A DNA stretch of 64,000 bases from Emiliania huxleyi CCMP1516 (GCF_000372725.1 NW_005198244.1:834578-898577); one strand, 5' to 3'; positions 1-13,338 are shown, counted from the stretch's first letter. The notes: generated by a model from the sequence alone, not told the origin. Translations and numbers: made by a program.

Positions 1-1
1 G

Positions 2-61
2 GTGCTGCCCGGCTGCCCGCCGCTGCAGGCGGCGAGCGGGCTCATCGAGGCGATGCAGTGA
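2..61 (+). CDS. possible 3' end of an upstream gene
   Basis: A short open frame runs from the window edge to a TGA at 59-61 and encodes about 19 residues ending in GLIEAMQ. The codons are GC-rich like the neighbouring genes, so it may be the tail of a plus-strand gene lying mostly outside the window. Too little is visible to name a product. Confidence 0.2.
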   Translation: MLPGCPPLQAASGLIEAMQ

Positions 62-772
62 TCGAGGAGGCCTGTGGAGTGGGCTGGGTCGTAGGTGGGA
101 GTTGCGGGTAATGCTAGGGCCAGATCCGATGGGCGGCTACCTAGCCGATCGCGAGGTCCTAACCGCTGCAGATTGGCGACAAAACATGCAACTGTCGTTC
201 GCCTGTGTAGAGCGCCTCTCCCTGTCTCTTGTTGGGGAGGGGTTTCTGCCGTTGCATGCGAGGCGCAACGGCAACGAGCGCTTGTTGTGACCCACCCACC
301 TCGCACCTCTCCCTGTCTCTTGTTTGGGGAGGGGTCCCTGCGGAGTCTCGTGCGGGGCTCCTCTTTGCTTTCTTCTACTCCCTACTCTTTCATCTCTCGT
401 CCGTCCTACCAGAGAAAGCGTCATCCTGTCGCAGTCTGGAGTCCCGGAGCGGCAGTATCTGCACCCAACAAGACAATCACAGTAATCAGCACCCTCCAAA
501 ATCAAAATAAATCCCGCACGACTTCCCGCACGTGCGTGTGTTCATAGAAGCAAGATATTGGGGGCCCGCGCTCCAACACACATACTGCAATCTTTGGTTC
601 CTGTAACTCGCTATAACGCGCTAAGAGAGAACAAATGGTGGGTGATGAGAACATCTAAACACGTTGGGTGAGGCGCGGCAGTGATCGCGCTCTCATCCGA
701 CCCTTTGACGCTGCAACCGTCGAGGTTATGAGCACTGATCGAGAGGATGTGTCATGTGAGCGCCGTTTAGCC
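62..772. other. no firm gene; two-copy 28-bp repeat
   Basis: I see no convincing coding region here. A roughly 28-bp unit beginning CCTCTCCCTGTCTCTTG occurs at 215-242 and again at 306-335; each copy ends in a GGGGAGGGG run that can pair with its own CCTCTCCC start. The rest has ordinary composition. Confidence 0.5.
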
Positions 773-1609
773 TCAAGAGAATCCTTGGCTGCCATGTGGT
801 CTCGGAGCCGGTGTAGCGGGCTTCGTACGCCATCGAAACATTGGCCCGTTGTACTCTTCGTTTAGGTTCTGACGACGTCTATGCTGCCATCTCTCATTCG
901 CATTCATTTGCTTCTCCCATTCCTCTTGCTGTGAGTTGCTGTACTTGCAGCAGATTATCTGCTGTTTTGGTTCACCCCCACACCGTGATTTTCTGTTGGG
1001 CGGGCATGGGACAGTCCTCCTCACACAATTGGTGCATCGGACCGTGTAGGCGTCCACGTCGACCCACGTGTGGATCCCGCCATTGATGAGGACGGGCTCG
1101 TCGTCCCATTCATCTGTGTGCGGATTGCATACGAAGGCCTCGCATCGTCCCGTGCCCGCAAGAACAAACTCCTTCTCCGCCTGAAGCTCAGCCTTGCGGC
1201 GCTGGCGGACCTGCTCCTCCGACTCGGGTGGCTGCCGCTGCTGCCGCCAGAGCTGAGAGTATCCATCGCGGAGGCCTCCGACGTCTGACTCCAGTGCCTT
1301 CAGAGCCGCCGGGACTCGACGCAGCGCTTCATTCTCGGTCTTCAACGCTTGGAACTCCTTGCGTAGGCTAGCCTCCTTCTCCTCTGTGGCCTGCCGAAGG
1401 CGAGACGCCTGCTCCTGCAGAACTTGCTCGTTCCTCGCCGCCTGCTCGCGCAGCAACTGCTCATTCCTCACGGCCAGATCTCTCACCTCCTGCTCGCTCC
1501 GCGCCCGCTCAGCACGCAAGGCCGCCTCTGAGGCCTCCGCCCGGCGCGTGAGCTGCTCAACCTGCACGAGCACATGGCCAAGCAGGTCCGAGGTGTTGGC
1601 GTCCGACAT
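773..1609 (-). CDS. coiled-coil protein with Cys-rich C-terminus (paralogue of 4658-5242)
   Basis: A 278-residue protein of unknown function. I start it at the ATG at 1609 because the related gene at 4658 aligns from exactly there (DLLGHxLVQVEQLTRR in both). Residues about 10-130 are a heptad-rich, Arg/Glu/Gln-rich coiled coil. The C-terminal third holds a possible metal-binding module (CNPH, HTW, CTNC and a later CC pair). An in-frame ATG at 1681 would add 24 residues but overlaps the divergent gene. It is head-to-head with the kinase/PARP gene, the two ATGs being about 25 bp apart, so their 5' regions must overlap. I recognise no named family; a structural or adaptor role is only inferred from the coil. 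Confidence 0.6.
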   Translation of the reverse strand: MSDANTSDLLGHVLVQVEQLTRRAEASEAALRAERARSEQEVRDLAVRNEQLLREQAARNEQVLQEQASRLRQATEEKEASLRKEFQALKTENEALRRVPAALKALESDVGGLRDGYSQLWRQQRQPPESEEQVRQRRKAELQAEKEFVLAGTGRCEAFVCNPHTDEWDDEPVLINGGIHTWVDVDAYTVRCTNCVRRTVPCPPNRKSRCGGEPKQQIICCKYSNSQQEEWEKQMNANERWQHRRRQNLNEEYNGPMFRWRTKPATPAPRPHGSQGFS

Positions 1610-1634
1610 CTCCCCCGCCGACGACGTGCGTCCC

Positions 1635-4488
1635 ATGCGGCAGTTTGATATCGGGGCCATGGACTTCGTCTCCGCCGCCACAGCCGCGATCGCGACAGAC
1701 GCCGCTCACCGCGCTGCCGTTCGCAGCGCTGTGAGCGCGGCGCTTGCATCCCTAGACGCGCATCGCCGGGCCGCCGCCCGTGCGCACTTGCAAGCCTTGG
1801 GCAGGGACTGCGACTGGGCGGGGCGCTGGTTGCGGCTCATCCGAGAGCTTGAGCAAAGCCGATCTTCCTTTCACGAGGCTCAAAGCCGCATTCGCTCTCT
1901 AGTACCCTCCGACGGAGCAGGCGTTAGCGAGGAAGTCCTCGACGCGGCGGTACGCAGCCGAGACGAGAGGCGCGCAGGCCACCTCGAGCGGCTCCGCACC
2001 TCGCTCGAGCAGCATGAACGGTTTGCCGCAGCAGCGCAGCACTCGAGACTGCTGGCAGAGCTGCAGACGCTAGAAACCACCCCTAGCCCCGCGGCTATGG
2101 GAGTGGGCCTCACTGGCCAGGTGCGGCTTTCGATGCTCCGCGAGCGGCTCGTGCCACCCCTCGACGAATGGGTTGGCCTGGTGCCGCGGCTGCAAGACGA
2201 GCTGACGGAGCTCGAGGAAGCTGGCGGCAGCGCTCCGGGCCGGGATCTTCTCCACCGCCTTCGTGACGCCTGGTACGAGGCCGAGGACGCACTCGACAAG
2301 CTGCTCGAGCAGAGGCCGACGAGGGTCCGCGCGGGCCGACCGCAGCCCCCACCAGTACCGCAAGCGCAGCTCGCGGCTGCCACCCGTGCAGTGCAGCAGT
2401 CGGAGCGCAGCCTCCGCGCCGAACGAGCTCGCCTCTCCGGCATTGCAGCGTCGCACTTTCCGGAGCTTGCCGTCAAGGAGCCGCTGCTGCAGCTTGGCGC
2501 TGCTGAGGGAGAGCTCTTCCAGCGGGGCGGCCTGCTCGTGGAGCGCAGCCTCGAGCAGTATAGCGGGCCTGGCGGCGCGAGCTCACTCGAGGTACTGGCG
2601 GACCTGCTCTCTGCGCGCCACCGCGTGCTACGCGGCGAGTTTGGGCTCGACGCCCACGGCCGCGGCGTGCCGTGCGTGCTCAAGGAGTACGTGCTCGACG
2701 GAGAGGGAGTGGAGTGGGGGAAGCTGGTGCGAGAGGTGTCGGTGCTCGCCAAGCTGTCCGACTCGCCGCGGTTCGTCGAGGTGCAGGCCGTCTTCCAGCA
2801 GGCCCGCGCGGGGCAGAACCTGGCATACCTGCAGCTTCCCTACTTTGAGAAGCGGGACGTGTGCCACTGGCTGGAGAGCGACCCGCCGCCGTCGACCGAC
2901 GAGCGGCGCAAGATGCTGCGGCAGCTCGCCGAGGCGCTGCAGCACCTGCACTCGCACGGCTACGCGCACGGGGACGTCAAGCTAGAGAATGTGCTCATGT
3001 CGATTCAAGCCACCGCGCACTTGGCGGACTTTGAGAGCGTGCGAGAGGAGCCCGCGCCGAGCGCTGTGCGCAGCGCGAGCCGCAGCGCCGGCGGGGGCGT
3101 GCGCACGATGCGGTACGTTGCGCCCGAGCGGCGCTCGGGGCTGCCTGGGATGAGCAAACCTTCTGCGGCGAGCGACATGTACGCGTACGGCGTCTGCGCT
3201 CTTCTCGCGTGCTGCGATGGCGAGGGAGAGGGCGAGGTTGTCTTTGACGCAGCCGAGCAGCTGCGCGGGTGGAGTCGCGACGCCGCAAGCAGCGCGGGCG
3301 GACCGCACCTGCCTGCACTGCTCGACGCACTACTGGACCTTGAGCAACCGGCGGCGACGAGTGTGATGGACGCGCTGGCTCGACGGCTGAGCGCAAAGCA
3401 GGTGCCTTCGATCGCCGTACACTTCCAGCCCTCGTGTGCTCACAGCTAACGGTGTGCGCGCCGCGCAGGTCTTGCTGCACCCCTTTCTCGACACGAGCGA
3501 GGAGATCCGGCTGGCGCGCCTCGAGTCTGAAATGGCCGCCGCCGCAATGTCGCTGGCTGGAAGGGAGGAGGCGGCCGCTCGACAGCGGCGAGAGGCGGAG
3601 GAGAGGAGGCTGGAGTGGGAGGCGGCGGAGCGAGAGAGGGACATGGCGCAGCGGGCGGAGGAGCAGCAGAAGGCCCTCGAGCAGCAGCTGGTAGAGCTTC
3701 AACGGCGGGAGGCGGAGCAGCTGGTAGAGGCGGCGCACGTGCAGGAGCAGAGGCAAGAGCTTCAGCGGAAGGAGGAGCAGGTCAGCGAGGCTCTGACGCA
3801 GCAACGCCGATCGGCCAGCGAGATTGCAGCCGGCCGCGAGCAGGTTGCGCGGCTGCAAGAGGAGGCTCGGCGCGAGCGCGCTGCGGTGGAGGCGGAGGAG
3901 CGACGAGTGGCCACAAGCCGGGCGCAGCTCGAGCGGCGGCGCCAACAGATCGTCGCCGAGGAGGTGGCTGCACGCTCACTCACCCTGTGGGGGGCGTACT
4001 CGGGCGAGGTGCACACAGAAAACGCGGTGCGCGCCTTCTTCGCCCGGCGCCAGCGCGACAGCCAAGGTGGGCCGCAGCTGCGCGTGAGCAACGTGGTGAA
4101 GGTGGAGAATGCGCAGACCCTCTCCAACTTCCACTCCAGCGGCAGCTTCTACATCGACCCCGCCGAGGCTTTCCGGAGGAAGGGCGACACGCTCCTCTTC
4201 CACGGCCTCCCGCAGGAGGCGGCCACGAACGTCCAGGCGACCGGCCTGCTGCTCAGCTTTGCGGCGAATGGCATGCTCGGCCGCGGGCTGTACGGCGCGC
4301 CGGACCCGCGCAAGTCGCTCCAGTACTGCCGCTCGGCCAATAAGTTCATGTTTATCTGCCGGTACAACCTCGCCAGCCCCGCGCGGCACGCGGGCCCTAG
4401 CACGCAGCACCGCAATAGCATCTTCGACGAGTTTTGCGTGCATGACGAGCGGCGTGTGGTGGTGCTGTGGATGCTGAAGCTCGAGTAG
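1635..4488 (+). CDS. protein kinase / coiled-coil / PARP-type ADP-ribosyltransferase fusion
   Basis: Two exons, 1635-3401 and 3469-4488, joined by a 67-bp GT-AG intron, give about 928 residues. Residues 1-300 are helical and Arg/Glu-rich. A kinase domain follows (about 310-600): a VLK lysine, HGDVKLENVL in the catalytic loop (HGD for HRD), DFE in place of DFG, and YVAPER. The intron falls before VLLHPFL, the usual kinase C-terminal helix. Residues about 600-760 form a long coiled coil. The last 170 residues resemble a PARP catalytic domain: LFHG, GRGLYGAP, a YC pair and FDEFCVHD, so the His-Tyr-Glu triad looks intact. The DFE change may weaken metal binding. A signalling enzyme that couples phosphorylation to ADP-ribosylation is inference. 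The true start could be the ATG at 1659. Confidence 0.8.
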
Positions 4489-4657
4489 GTTTGTGCTCGT
4501 GTGGTCGATGGGTTCTGAAGAAATGCAGAGGATGTTAAAGAACGAAGAGTCGTGCGTGTGCGGGGCTACCTGAGGACGAAGAGCCGCGGAAAAGAAACTG
4601 CACGCGCCGGTGATCAATCGCGCGATGGGACGGACGTCGACCGAGCGAGCGTAGCGA

Positions 4658-5242
4658 ATGGCCGACAGCACGGCCGACCTACTCGGGCATGCGCTCGTGC
4701 AGGTGGAGCAGCTGACGCGCCGCGTGGAGGCATCCGAGGAACTGCTGCGCGAAGAGCGGCTGCGAAACGAGAGGCTGCTCCAGGAAGTGCAGGCGCGATC
4801 TCAGAATGCGCTCCGTGAGCAAGCGCAGCAAAATGAGCGCAGCCTGCAAGAGCAGGCGGCGCGGCTGCGCGCGCAAGCGGAGGCAGCAAGTCAGCAGATG
4901 TGCACTGAGATGGAAAAGCTGCGAGCGGGGAACCAGGCAATGCTCACTTCAACGACAGAGTCCATGCGGAAGGAGCTGCTCACACTGCGCGAAAGCATCC
5001 AGCGGCAGGCCGGGCAATCCACGGCGGAGCAAGCCAAAGCGCGCCGCCTGGCGGAGCTGGAGGCGGAGGAGGAGTTTGCGGTGTCGAGGTATGGAAAGTG
5101 CCCGGCGGGTGGGGCGCACAGGTGGCGGGCAATTGGGTCGGGCAATTGGGTCGGGCAATCACAATCTTGTAGAGCTCTAGACTGCGTCAAGTGCGACGGA
5201 TGTGGGGAGATGAAACAAGCCTGGAAAACGATTAATGTGTGA
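4658..5242 (+). CDS. coiled-coil protein with zinc-ribbon-like C-terminus (paralogue of 773-1609)
   Basis: A 194-residue protein whose first 40 residues match those of the minus-strand gene at 773-1609. Residues 10-140 are a coiled coil rich in Glu, Arg and Gln. The last 45 residues contain CPAGGAHRW and CVKCDGCGE, a likely zinc-binding ribbon. Within this stretch a 13-bp unit (GGGCAATTGGGTC) is repeated about three times around 5125-5160, giving GSGNWVG-like residues. It follows the kinase/PARP gene by about 170 bp on the same strand. Function unknown. Confidence 0.6.
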   Translation: MADSTADLLGHALVQVEQLTRRVEASEELLREERLRNERLLQEVQARSQNALREQAQQNERSLQEQAARLRAQAEAASQQMCTEMEKLRAGNQAMLTSTTESMRKELLTLRESIQRQAGQSTAEQAKARRLAELEAEEEFAVSRYGKCPAGGAHRWRAIGSGNWVGQSQSCRALDCVKCDGCGEMKQAWKTINV

Positions 5243-5277
5243 ATAGTCAAAATATGTGGTGTTTAATTCTTTATCGT

Positions 5278-5420
5278 GTGAACGGCGTTCATAATCATAT
5301 CTTACGTGTCGTTTTCTGTAACTTCTGAGAGCCTCGGGACTTGACGAAGTTGATCAAAGAGAGACTAAAATATCTTCTTATGTTTTTCACAGTTCCTGTG
5401 AACGGCGTCATAATCATATC
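5278..5420. repeat. direct repeat of a 23-24 bp unit, 120 bp apart
   Basis: GTGAACGGCG followed by (T)TCATAATCATATC occurs at 5278-5301 and at 5398-5420 in the same orientation. The AT-rich 96 bp between them has no gene. They could be the edges of a small insertion or a decayed tandem pair. Confidence 0.6.
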
Positions 5421-5443
5421 ACGCTAAAGCGCACGAGTGGCAG

Positions 5444-6440
5444 GTGAAGGAGCGAGCGAGTGAGATTGAGGAGTCCACCCGCCGCATGACCACCCCTCCC
5501 GATTCGCAGATGGCTCCGGCCATGGAGCAGCTCCTCCCTGCCCCCGAGTCGCCCGCGCAGTGGCCGATCTCGCGCCGTGGCGGAAGGGCTACGCAGCGGT
5601 CGACAGCTGGCGGATGCGTTGGCGGCGGTTGAAGTGAAGTACGACCTCGACGGCTGGAGGGATCTGATCCGGCCTCTTGACGCGGAGGATATCCCCCCGA
5701 GCTTCTCGACTCGCTCGTGGACTACTCCGACCCGCGCCTCGGGGTGGCGCTACTAGCGCCGGTCTATCAGCCGATCAGCACCCTGGCTCCCGCTTCCGCC
5801 CGTGCAAGGTCAAGCGCCGCCCGGAGCCCCTGCGTGCATCGACTCTGCCATGGATATGCTCTTAGAGCGGTGCCTGAGCGACGTCGGCCAGTGGCTGGAC
5901 GACACGCTCTCGGATTTGACCCACATCCGCGACGAGAACGGAGCCGAGCCGGCGAGCATCGAGCGTCGCCGCCCGAGGGCACTGGCGATAGGGCAAGGGT
6001 GTCTCCACGATTGGGCTCGGGGCGTGGTTTGGGACTGCCGGAGCCGCTGCTGCACGCCCCTCGACTTCCACGCTCCGTTGGAGACCCACCTCAATTTGGA
6101 CTTCCTGCGGCAGAATCTGGCTGACTACCCTGACCGTCATCTGGTGGCCAACTTAATGGACGGAGTGCGCCTCGAGGCAGACGTAGAGCTGCACACCGTC
6201 TTGGTGCCACACCTCACGTCGCTTAGCATGGGCTTTGAGTCGGTCGAAAGCGACTCCGTCGCCTGCATAGCCTCGCCGAAGGTGGGCGACGGTGGTACGA
6301 ATTCTTCTCCGGCTTCCCGTTCTGGCCGATGTATCTCAATGGCCAGGGGTCTACCGCCAAGAAGGATACGGTCGCCAAGAAGGATTGTGCCCTGATTCCA
6401 CTTTGCAGTACAAAGCATCTCTGAATCACCGCGATTTCTT
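5444..6440 (+). mobile_element. old retroelement fragment (LTR/DIRS-type polyprotein, region before the RT)
   Basis: Translated pieces include FHAPLETHLNLDFLRQ, YPDRHLVANLMDGVR and FPFWPMYLNGQG, a stretch I associate with the polyprotein part upstream of reverse transcriptase in tyrosine-recombinase or LTR-type retroelements of algae and oomycetes. No reverse transcriptase, integrase or terminal repeats are visible here. It is a truncated, broken fossil with several breaks. Exact family uncertain. Confidence 0.5.
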
Positions 6441-7225
6441 TTTATCGCGTGTCCACCCTGGCTGCCGCGCCGCCGCTCGCGCCGCCTCTCCACCGCCGCC
6501 TCCACCGCCGGCCGCCGCCCCCTCGCCAGACACGCCGCCGCCCGCCCGCCTCCTCGATCTCCCCACGGACCTCCTCTTTGCGCGCCATCTCTCGCCTCGA
6601 CGGCCCCATCGACATCGCTGCCCTCATCTCAAATCTCATCGCTCGACGGCCGGCTCGACTTTTCGCAGTGTGCCCCACGCGCCATAATAGTAATACGTCG
6701 CGTCGGCCCCGCCCGCCGCCGCTGCGCCATAATGTTATCGATTTCTTGGCCTCCAGCACGCACTGACTCGTCATGGGGCTGTGAGCTCCGAACGCACAGA
6801 CCTTCGCACATACGGTCCGATCGAAACTCTTCAACTTCATTCGTTAGTGCCAGTGCGCCACGCGCCAGTCCCGTGCAAGTGTTGTCCACCCCACACCACC
6901 CGACAGCGACACGTCTCGCGACCCGCCTGCGCACCGGCCGCCTGCTCCCACGCACACACGTTTTGCACAAGGCGCGCGATGCGCCGAACGAGCGGCCCAG
7001 CGACGCATACGCAACGCATGACGGCTGTACAGACCCATCACGCGCTCGCAGCTCGATGCAGCCGCCGCCCCGTCGCCCTCCCCGCCCACCCACAGCACCC
7101 GCGCTGGCGACCGCCTCCACGCGATGGCCACGCGAATCGTCAGCTCCTGCTGCATGACGTCTGCCCGAGCGTCCACTGACACTTCGGGGCGTCGCCTCGC
7201 CTCGAAGCTCGTCGGTCCGGCGGCG
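6441..7225. other. no firm gene
   Basis: Several overlapping Pro/Arg-rich frames of about 100-140 codons exist on both strands, as expected at this GC content, but none has a recognisable domain. It holds the 3' flank of the minus-strand gene ending at 7226. Confidence 0.4.
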
Positions 7226-8815
7226 CTACTTGACGAAGCCACTCAGGAGCTCGGCGAGCTGCGCCGGGAGCGGCGTGCCGGCGGCCGTGCCCTCCGCGCC
7301 GCGCGCGCGCACTGCGTCGCGCATCGCGCGCTCCTGCAGGTCGGGGTGCTGCGCGAGGCAGCGCTCCCACTGCATCTTGTACTCGTCCTCGCCGTGCGCG
7401 ACGTGCAGGCAGCAATCGAGGCCCCACTTGAACGTCTCGGGCGTGTAGTGCGCGGCGATCGCGTCGACGACGAGCGGGATGCCGTGCAGCGCGCGGATGC
7501 GCGCGCGCCGGTCGGCCGCCGCCGGGGTGTCGCCCAGCGCGAGCCGCGCGAGCGCCATAAAGCACTCCTGCAGCATCATGGGCGTCATCTTCTCCGCCGC
7601 GTCCGCCTCCTCCTCCTCGCCCGCCTCCTTGCGCGCCTCGGCGGCGAGGCGCTCCTTGACGAGCAGGTGCACGGTCTGCTGCGCGAGCGCCGCGGTCCCG
7701 ACGCGCTCGGCCGACACGGTGCGCGTGCAGCGCGCGTCGCGGCGCCGCGCGCCGGCGGCGGCGTCCTCCGCCTCCGGGCGGCCGAGCACCGCGATTAGCT
7801 CGATCAGAGCCTCGAGGACGCCCGCGGCGGCGGCGGCGGCGCGCGCCGCCTCCTCGTGCTTGGCGCCGTCCTCCGGCGTGCTGACGAGCAGCAGCTTGAG
7901 CAGGTTGCACGAGGCGTACGCGGGCAAGCGCATGAAGAACTCGACGCTGTTGGCGGCCTCCTCGCCGTGCTCGGCGCGCGTCGCGTCGAGCAGGCCGCCG
8001 TCGAGAAGCGCGGCGTACTCGGAGACGTAGCGCACGGCCAGGTCCACCGCGCCGACGGCGCCGAGCATGCGCTTGCACGCGAGCCCCGCCGCGGAAGTAG
8101 ACCACGCGGCGGCGCTCTTCGAGACCTCCATGCTGGTCTGGAGCATCTCGAGCATCTTCTTGGGGTCGCCGGCGCACTTTTGCATCAGCGTGTCCATGCC
8201 CTGCATCGATGTGCAGTCGAACATGTCGACGCCCGCGAGCCCGCTTTTGCCTGCGATGTTGCTGAGTTGATAGCCGCAGGCAATGTCGCACAGGAGATCA
8301 TACATGGCGCGGAACGGAAGGCGGCCGACTTTTTGCACGATCATCGCGTCGACGAGACCGCACAGTCCGGCATGGCTGGCGGCGTCGCACGCGACGAGTG
8401 GCTGGAGCGCCGCGCTCTCCGGCCCGGCCGGCCCCATCGCCGTCAGGCGAGAGACCGCCTGGTTGGCGAGCAATGAATCGGCGCACGCCCAGCCGGCGGA
8501 GAGCAGGGTAAGCACCTGCAGCGCGCTCGAGCCCTCGGCAACGTCCTCGAGCGGGGCCTCCTCGCCCGCCTCGAGCATCGCACGCACCGTGTCCACGCGC
8601 TTCTGGGCACGCTCCTCGAGGGCGCGGTAGCGCACGGAGGCCACGTCGTGCAGGTTGTCGGCCTTGATGGCAAAGCTGCGCTTCACGCCGACGATGACCT
8701 GGTATCGGTTCGCCAGCGCGTCGAAGTTGAGCGCGCTACCGAAGGAGCCGTTGAGCTCGGGGCGAGACTTGAGCCCGTCGATCTGCACGCAGCGGCGGAG
8801 GAGCGGAGAAGCCAT
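7226..8815 (-). CDS. armadillo-like helical protein with N-terminal GLKSRPELNG motif
   Basis: A single-exon 529-residue protein. I start at the ATG at 8815; the longer frame upstream reads through a CT microsatellite. Residues 10-50 contain GLKSRPELNG followed by FDALANRYQVIV, a small beta module often seen next to MYND or ankyrin domains in algal proteins. The rest is alpha-helical, with repeated Ala/Leu-rich segments (AALLDGGLLDATR, GVLEALIELIAVLG, GIPLVVDAIAAHY) that look like degenerate armadillo repeats. A highly acidic EEEE segment lies near residue 430. No catalytic residues are seen; a scaffold role is inferred. Confidence 0.7.
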   Translation of the reverse strand: MASPLLRRCVQIDGLKSRPELNGSFGSALNFDALANRYQVIVGVKRSFAIKADNLHDVASVRYRALEERAQKRVDTVRAMLEAGEEAPLEDVAEGSSALQVLTLLSAGWACADSLLANQAVSRLTAMGPAGPESAALQPLVACDAASHAGLCGLVDAMIVQKVGRLPFRAMYDLLCDIACGYQLSNIAGKSGLAGVDMFDCTSMQGMDTLMQKCAGDPKKMLEMLQTSMEVSKSAAAWSTSAAGLACKRMLGAVGAVDLAVRYVSEYAALLDGGLLDATRAEHGEEAANSVEFFMRLPAYASCNLLKLLLVSTPEDGAKHEEAARAAAAAAGVLEALIELIAVLGRPEAEDAAAGARRRDARCTRTVSAERVGTAALAQQTVHLLVKERLAAEARKEAGEEEEADAAEKMTPMMLQECFMALARLALGDTPAAADRRARIRALHGIPLVVDAIAAHYTPETFKWGLDCCLHVAHGEDEYKMQWERCLAQHPDLQERAMRDAVRARGAEGTAAGTPLPAQLAELLSGFVK

Positions 8816-8864
8816 CACTCGGTCAGACGCCGCCGTTCCTCCGAATTGTCCTCGGACGCGTTCT

Positions 8865-9343
8865 CTCTCTCTCTCTCTCTCTCTCTCGACCACTCGACTG
8901 GAAAGGGATGGGTCAAAGACCATGCGTATGGAGACGGATGGGTCGAGAAGAATGGGTCAAGGAAGTGGACGGGGGCGCAGTACTACGACGCGAAGTGGGT
9001 CAAGAAAGCCATAAGGCGGCTGGTGCTCGTTGAGACTTTGGGTGGCATTGCACCGCCCACCAAGCAGTTTCTCCACGTGTTCGCCAAGGAGGCGGCGGGC
9101 AGCAAGACGGACCGGACGGAGTACGGGGCGGCGTCGGCGAGCGCCTCCTCCTTCGTCGTCCACCACACGCAGCAGATCTCCATGGCGGCGGTGGCGGGCG
9201 ACGCCGAGAACATCAACAAGCAGGCGCGCAATGGGCGTAAAGACTGGCTCAACTCCCCAGCGCGTGCCAATTGGGTCAAGAACAAGCAAGTGGCAAACGG
9301 CTTCTTACGCTCGGCCCCAGTGAGGGGTGCCCGCGCCGCCTAG
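8865..9343 (+). repeat. copy 1 of a repeated unknown domain (GGIAPPTK family)
   Basis: After a CT run (about 8865-8888) an open frame encodes GAQYYDAKWVKK, GGIAPPTKQFLHVFAKEA, DRTEYG and VAGDAENINKQARN. A second, diverged copy of the same domain lies at 32333-32660. No ATG precedes it in frame, so it is either an internal exon or a decayed copy. The order (basic start, GGIAPPTK, DRT-Y, GDA-NIN) is conserved between the two, which argues for a once-functional protein, probably carried by a mobile element. Function unknown. Confidence 0.55.
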
Positions 9344-9375
9344 CTCTGCGGACGGCCCCCCCCACCCTTCGTGTA

Positions 9376-9700
<325 letters not shown>

Positions 9701-9796
9701 CTCTGTTGTTGGGCGCGCGATTTCTCTTATTTCAAGGCCTCCGCTCCGCCACGCTTCGCAAGCCTCTCGGTGGCGTTGCCTCCACAGCAGCGGCCG

Positions 9797-12019
<2,223 letters not shown>

Positions 12020-13338
12020 GAGGTGAGAGGTGATCCCTTCCTCGAGAGAAATCGTGCGTAAAACGCTTGCCGCGCGAAAGGAAAAAACTCTGCACGAGAG
12101 AATGAGAGAAAAAGTGAAAGGAATAATACATTTTCATTCAATCTCTCTCTGACAGGGGGGAGAGAGCGTTACGCATTGGGTGCAGGCTCCACAGCCCTGC
12201 CATGAGCACCGACGAGGTTCCTTTTCCAGTTCGGATTTCGACTGCAATATGACCTGCAGAAAGTCGGGGCCATGGCTGGCGACGCCATTTGTGGCGAAAT
12301 GAGCGGGAGCGGCGGGGAGGCTGGCGGCGGCGGGTGGGCTGGCGGCATACGGGGAGGGGAGATAGGTGCACTTCCACTTTGCTCGTCTACGGGGTGTGGA
12401 CCGTGAGTTGACCAGGGGGGTTGTGCGTAGGGCCCTCCTGCTCGGCTCCAGCGAGTAGACAAGTGTTGTCATCAACAGAGTAGAAGGATCTGACCTCGGG
12501 GCCGATGTGACCAAGCGCTGGTAGCGTGGTTTTACCTCACACCCATGGTCTCACAGTGTGCCGGCAGTCGCCGAGCAGTGTCGCTCACACAAGCCGCAGC
12601 ACAAGTGACTGAGGGCCAGTGAGGGCGAGCCCATCGCTGTCATAGCTGTGGCAGCCGCACAGTAGGCTGTGCCATCTGTGCAGAGTGTGTGAGTAGCAGA
12701 GGAGCTTCACTCCAGGCTTCAGGCGCAAAGAGCTGCATGACACCGAAGGCGCTGTAGAGGTTCGCCGAGCGCGGCGCAGGTTGAGGGACACCGTCACCGA
12801 CGAGCGCGTTGGAGTATTCACTCCGGACAAAGACGGGCACACAGCGGACGGTGCAGGGTGTGTCCCCATCTTAGCGGCGAGGCGCGGGACCGTCTGTGGA
12901 GAGGTGGGTCGCGTCCTCCGATTCGCATCCCTACGCTCTATTTTTTGGAGTTCCGATCGAGGGGAGGGAGGGAGGGAGAGAGGAGGGAGGGAGGGAGGGA
13001 GGAGGGAGGGAGGGAGCGGGAGGGAGCGCGAAGCTCGCGGCGGAGATTTCTCTATTCTATCCCGTGCCCTCACACACACTCACACACCACAGTGTCGTGC
13101 GAGGGAGTTTGGTTGGAGCACTTGCTTGTAAAATTCCCGTGCCCAGTGTCGTGCGAGGGAGTGTTAGATTGTGAAATTCTCTATTATAGTACGCGCCAGT
13201 CCCGTGCCCAGTGTCGTGCAAGGGAGCTTTGTTGTTTGCTTCTAAAATTCTCTATTCTGAGGTTGTAAAATTCTCTATTCTTCACCGCACAGAGGGACGC
13301 ACGTTCGCCCGGTGGGACGCACGCAATTGACATCACAT
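12020..13338. other. no firm gene; GGGA-rich tract and three decayed 60-bp repeats
   Basis: Overlapping frames on both strands lack known domains. A GGGAGGGA tract lies at about 12960-13030. From about 13091 to 13275 three diverged copies of a unit occur, each with CAGTGTCGTGC(G/A)AGGGAG followed by T-rich sequence and AAATTCTCTATT. The same unit recurs inverted near 17104-17160. Confidence 0.6.

Noticed and set aside
1359-1634. N-terminal extension of the kinase-PARP frame
   Set aside because: It is the antisense of the coiled-coil gene at 773-1609 and gives a Cys/Ser/Arg-rich nonsense sequence.
8816-8923. Longer N-terminus of the armadillo-like protein
   Set aside because: It is read from a CT microsatellite (RERERER), and the ATG at 8815 directly precedes the conserved N-terminal module.
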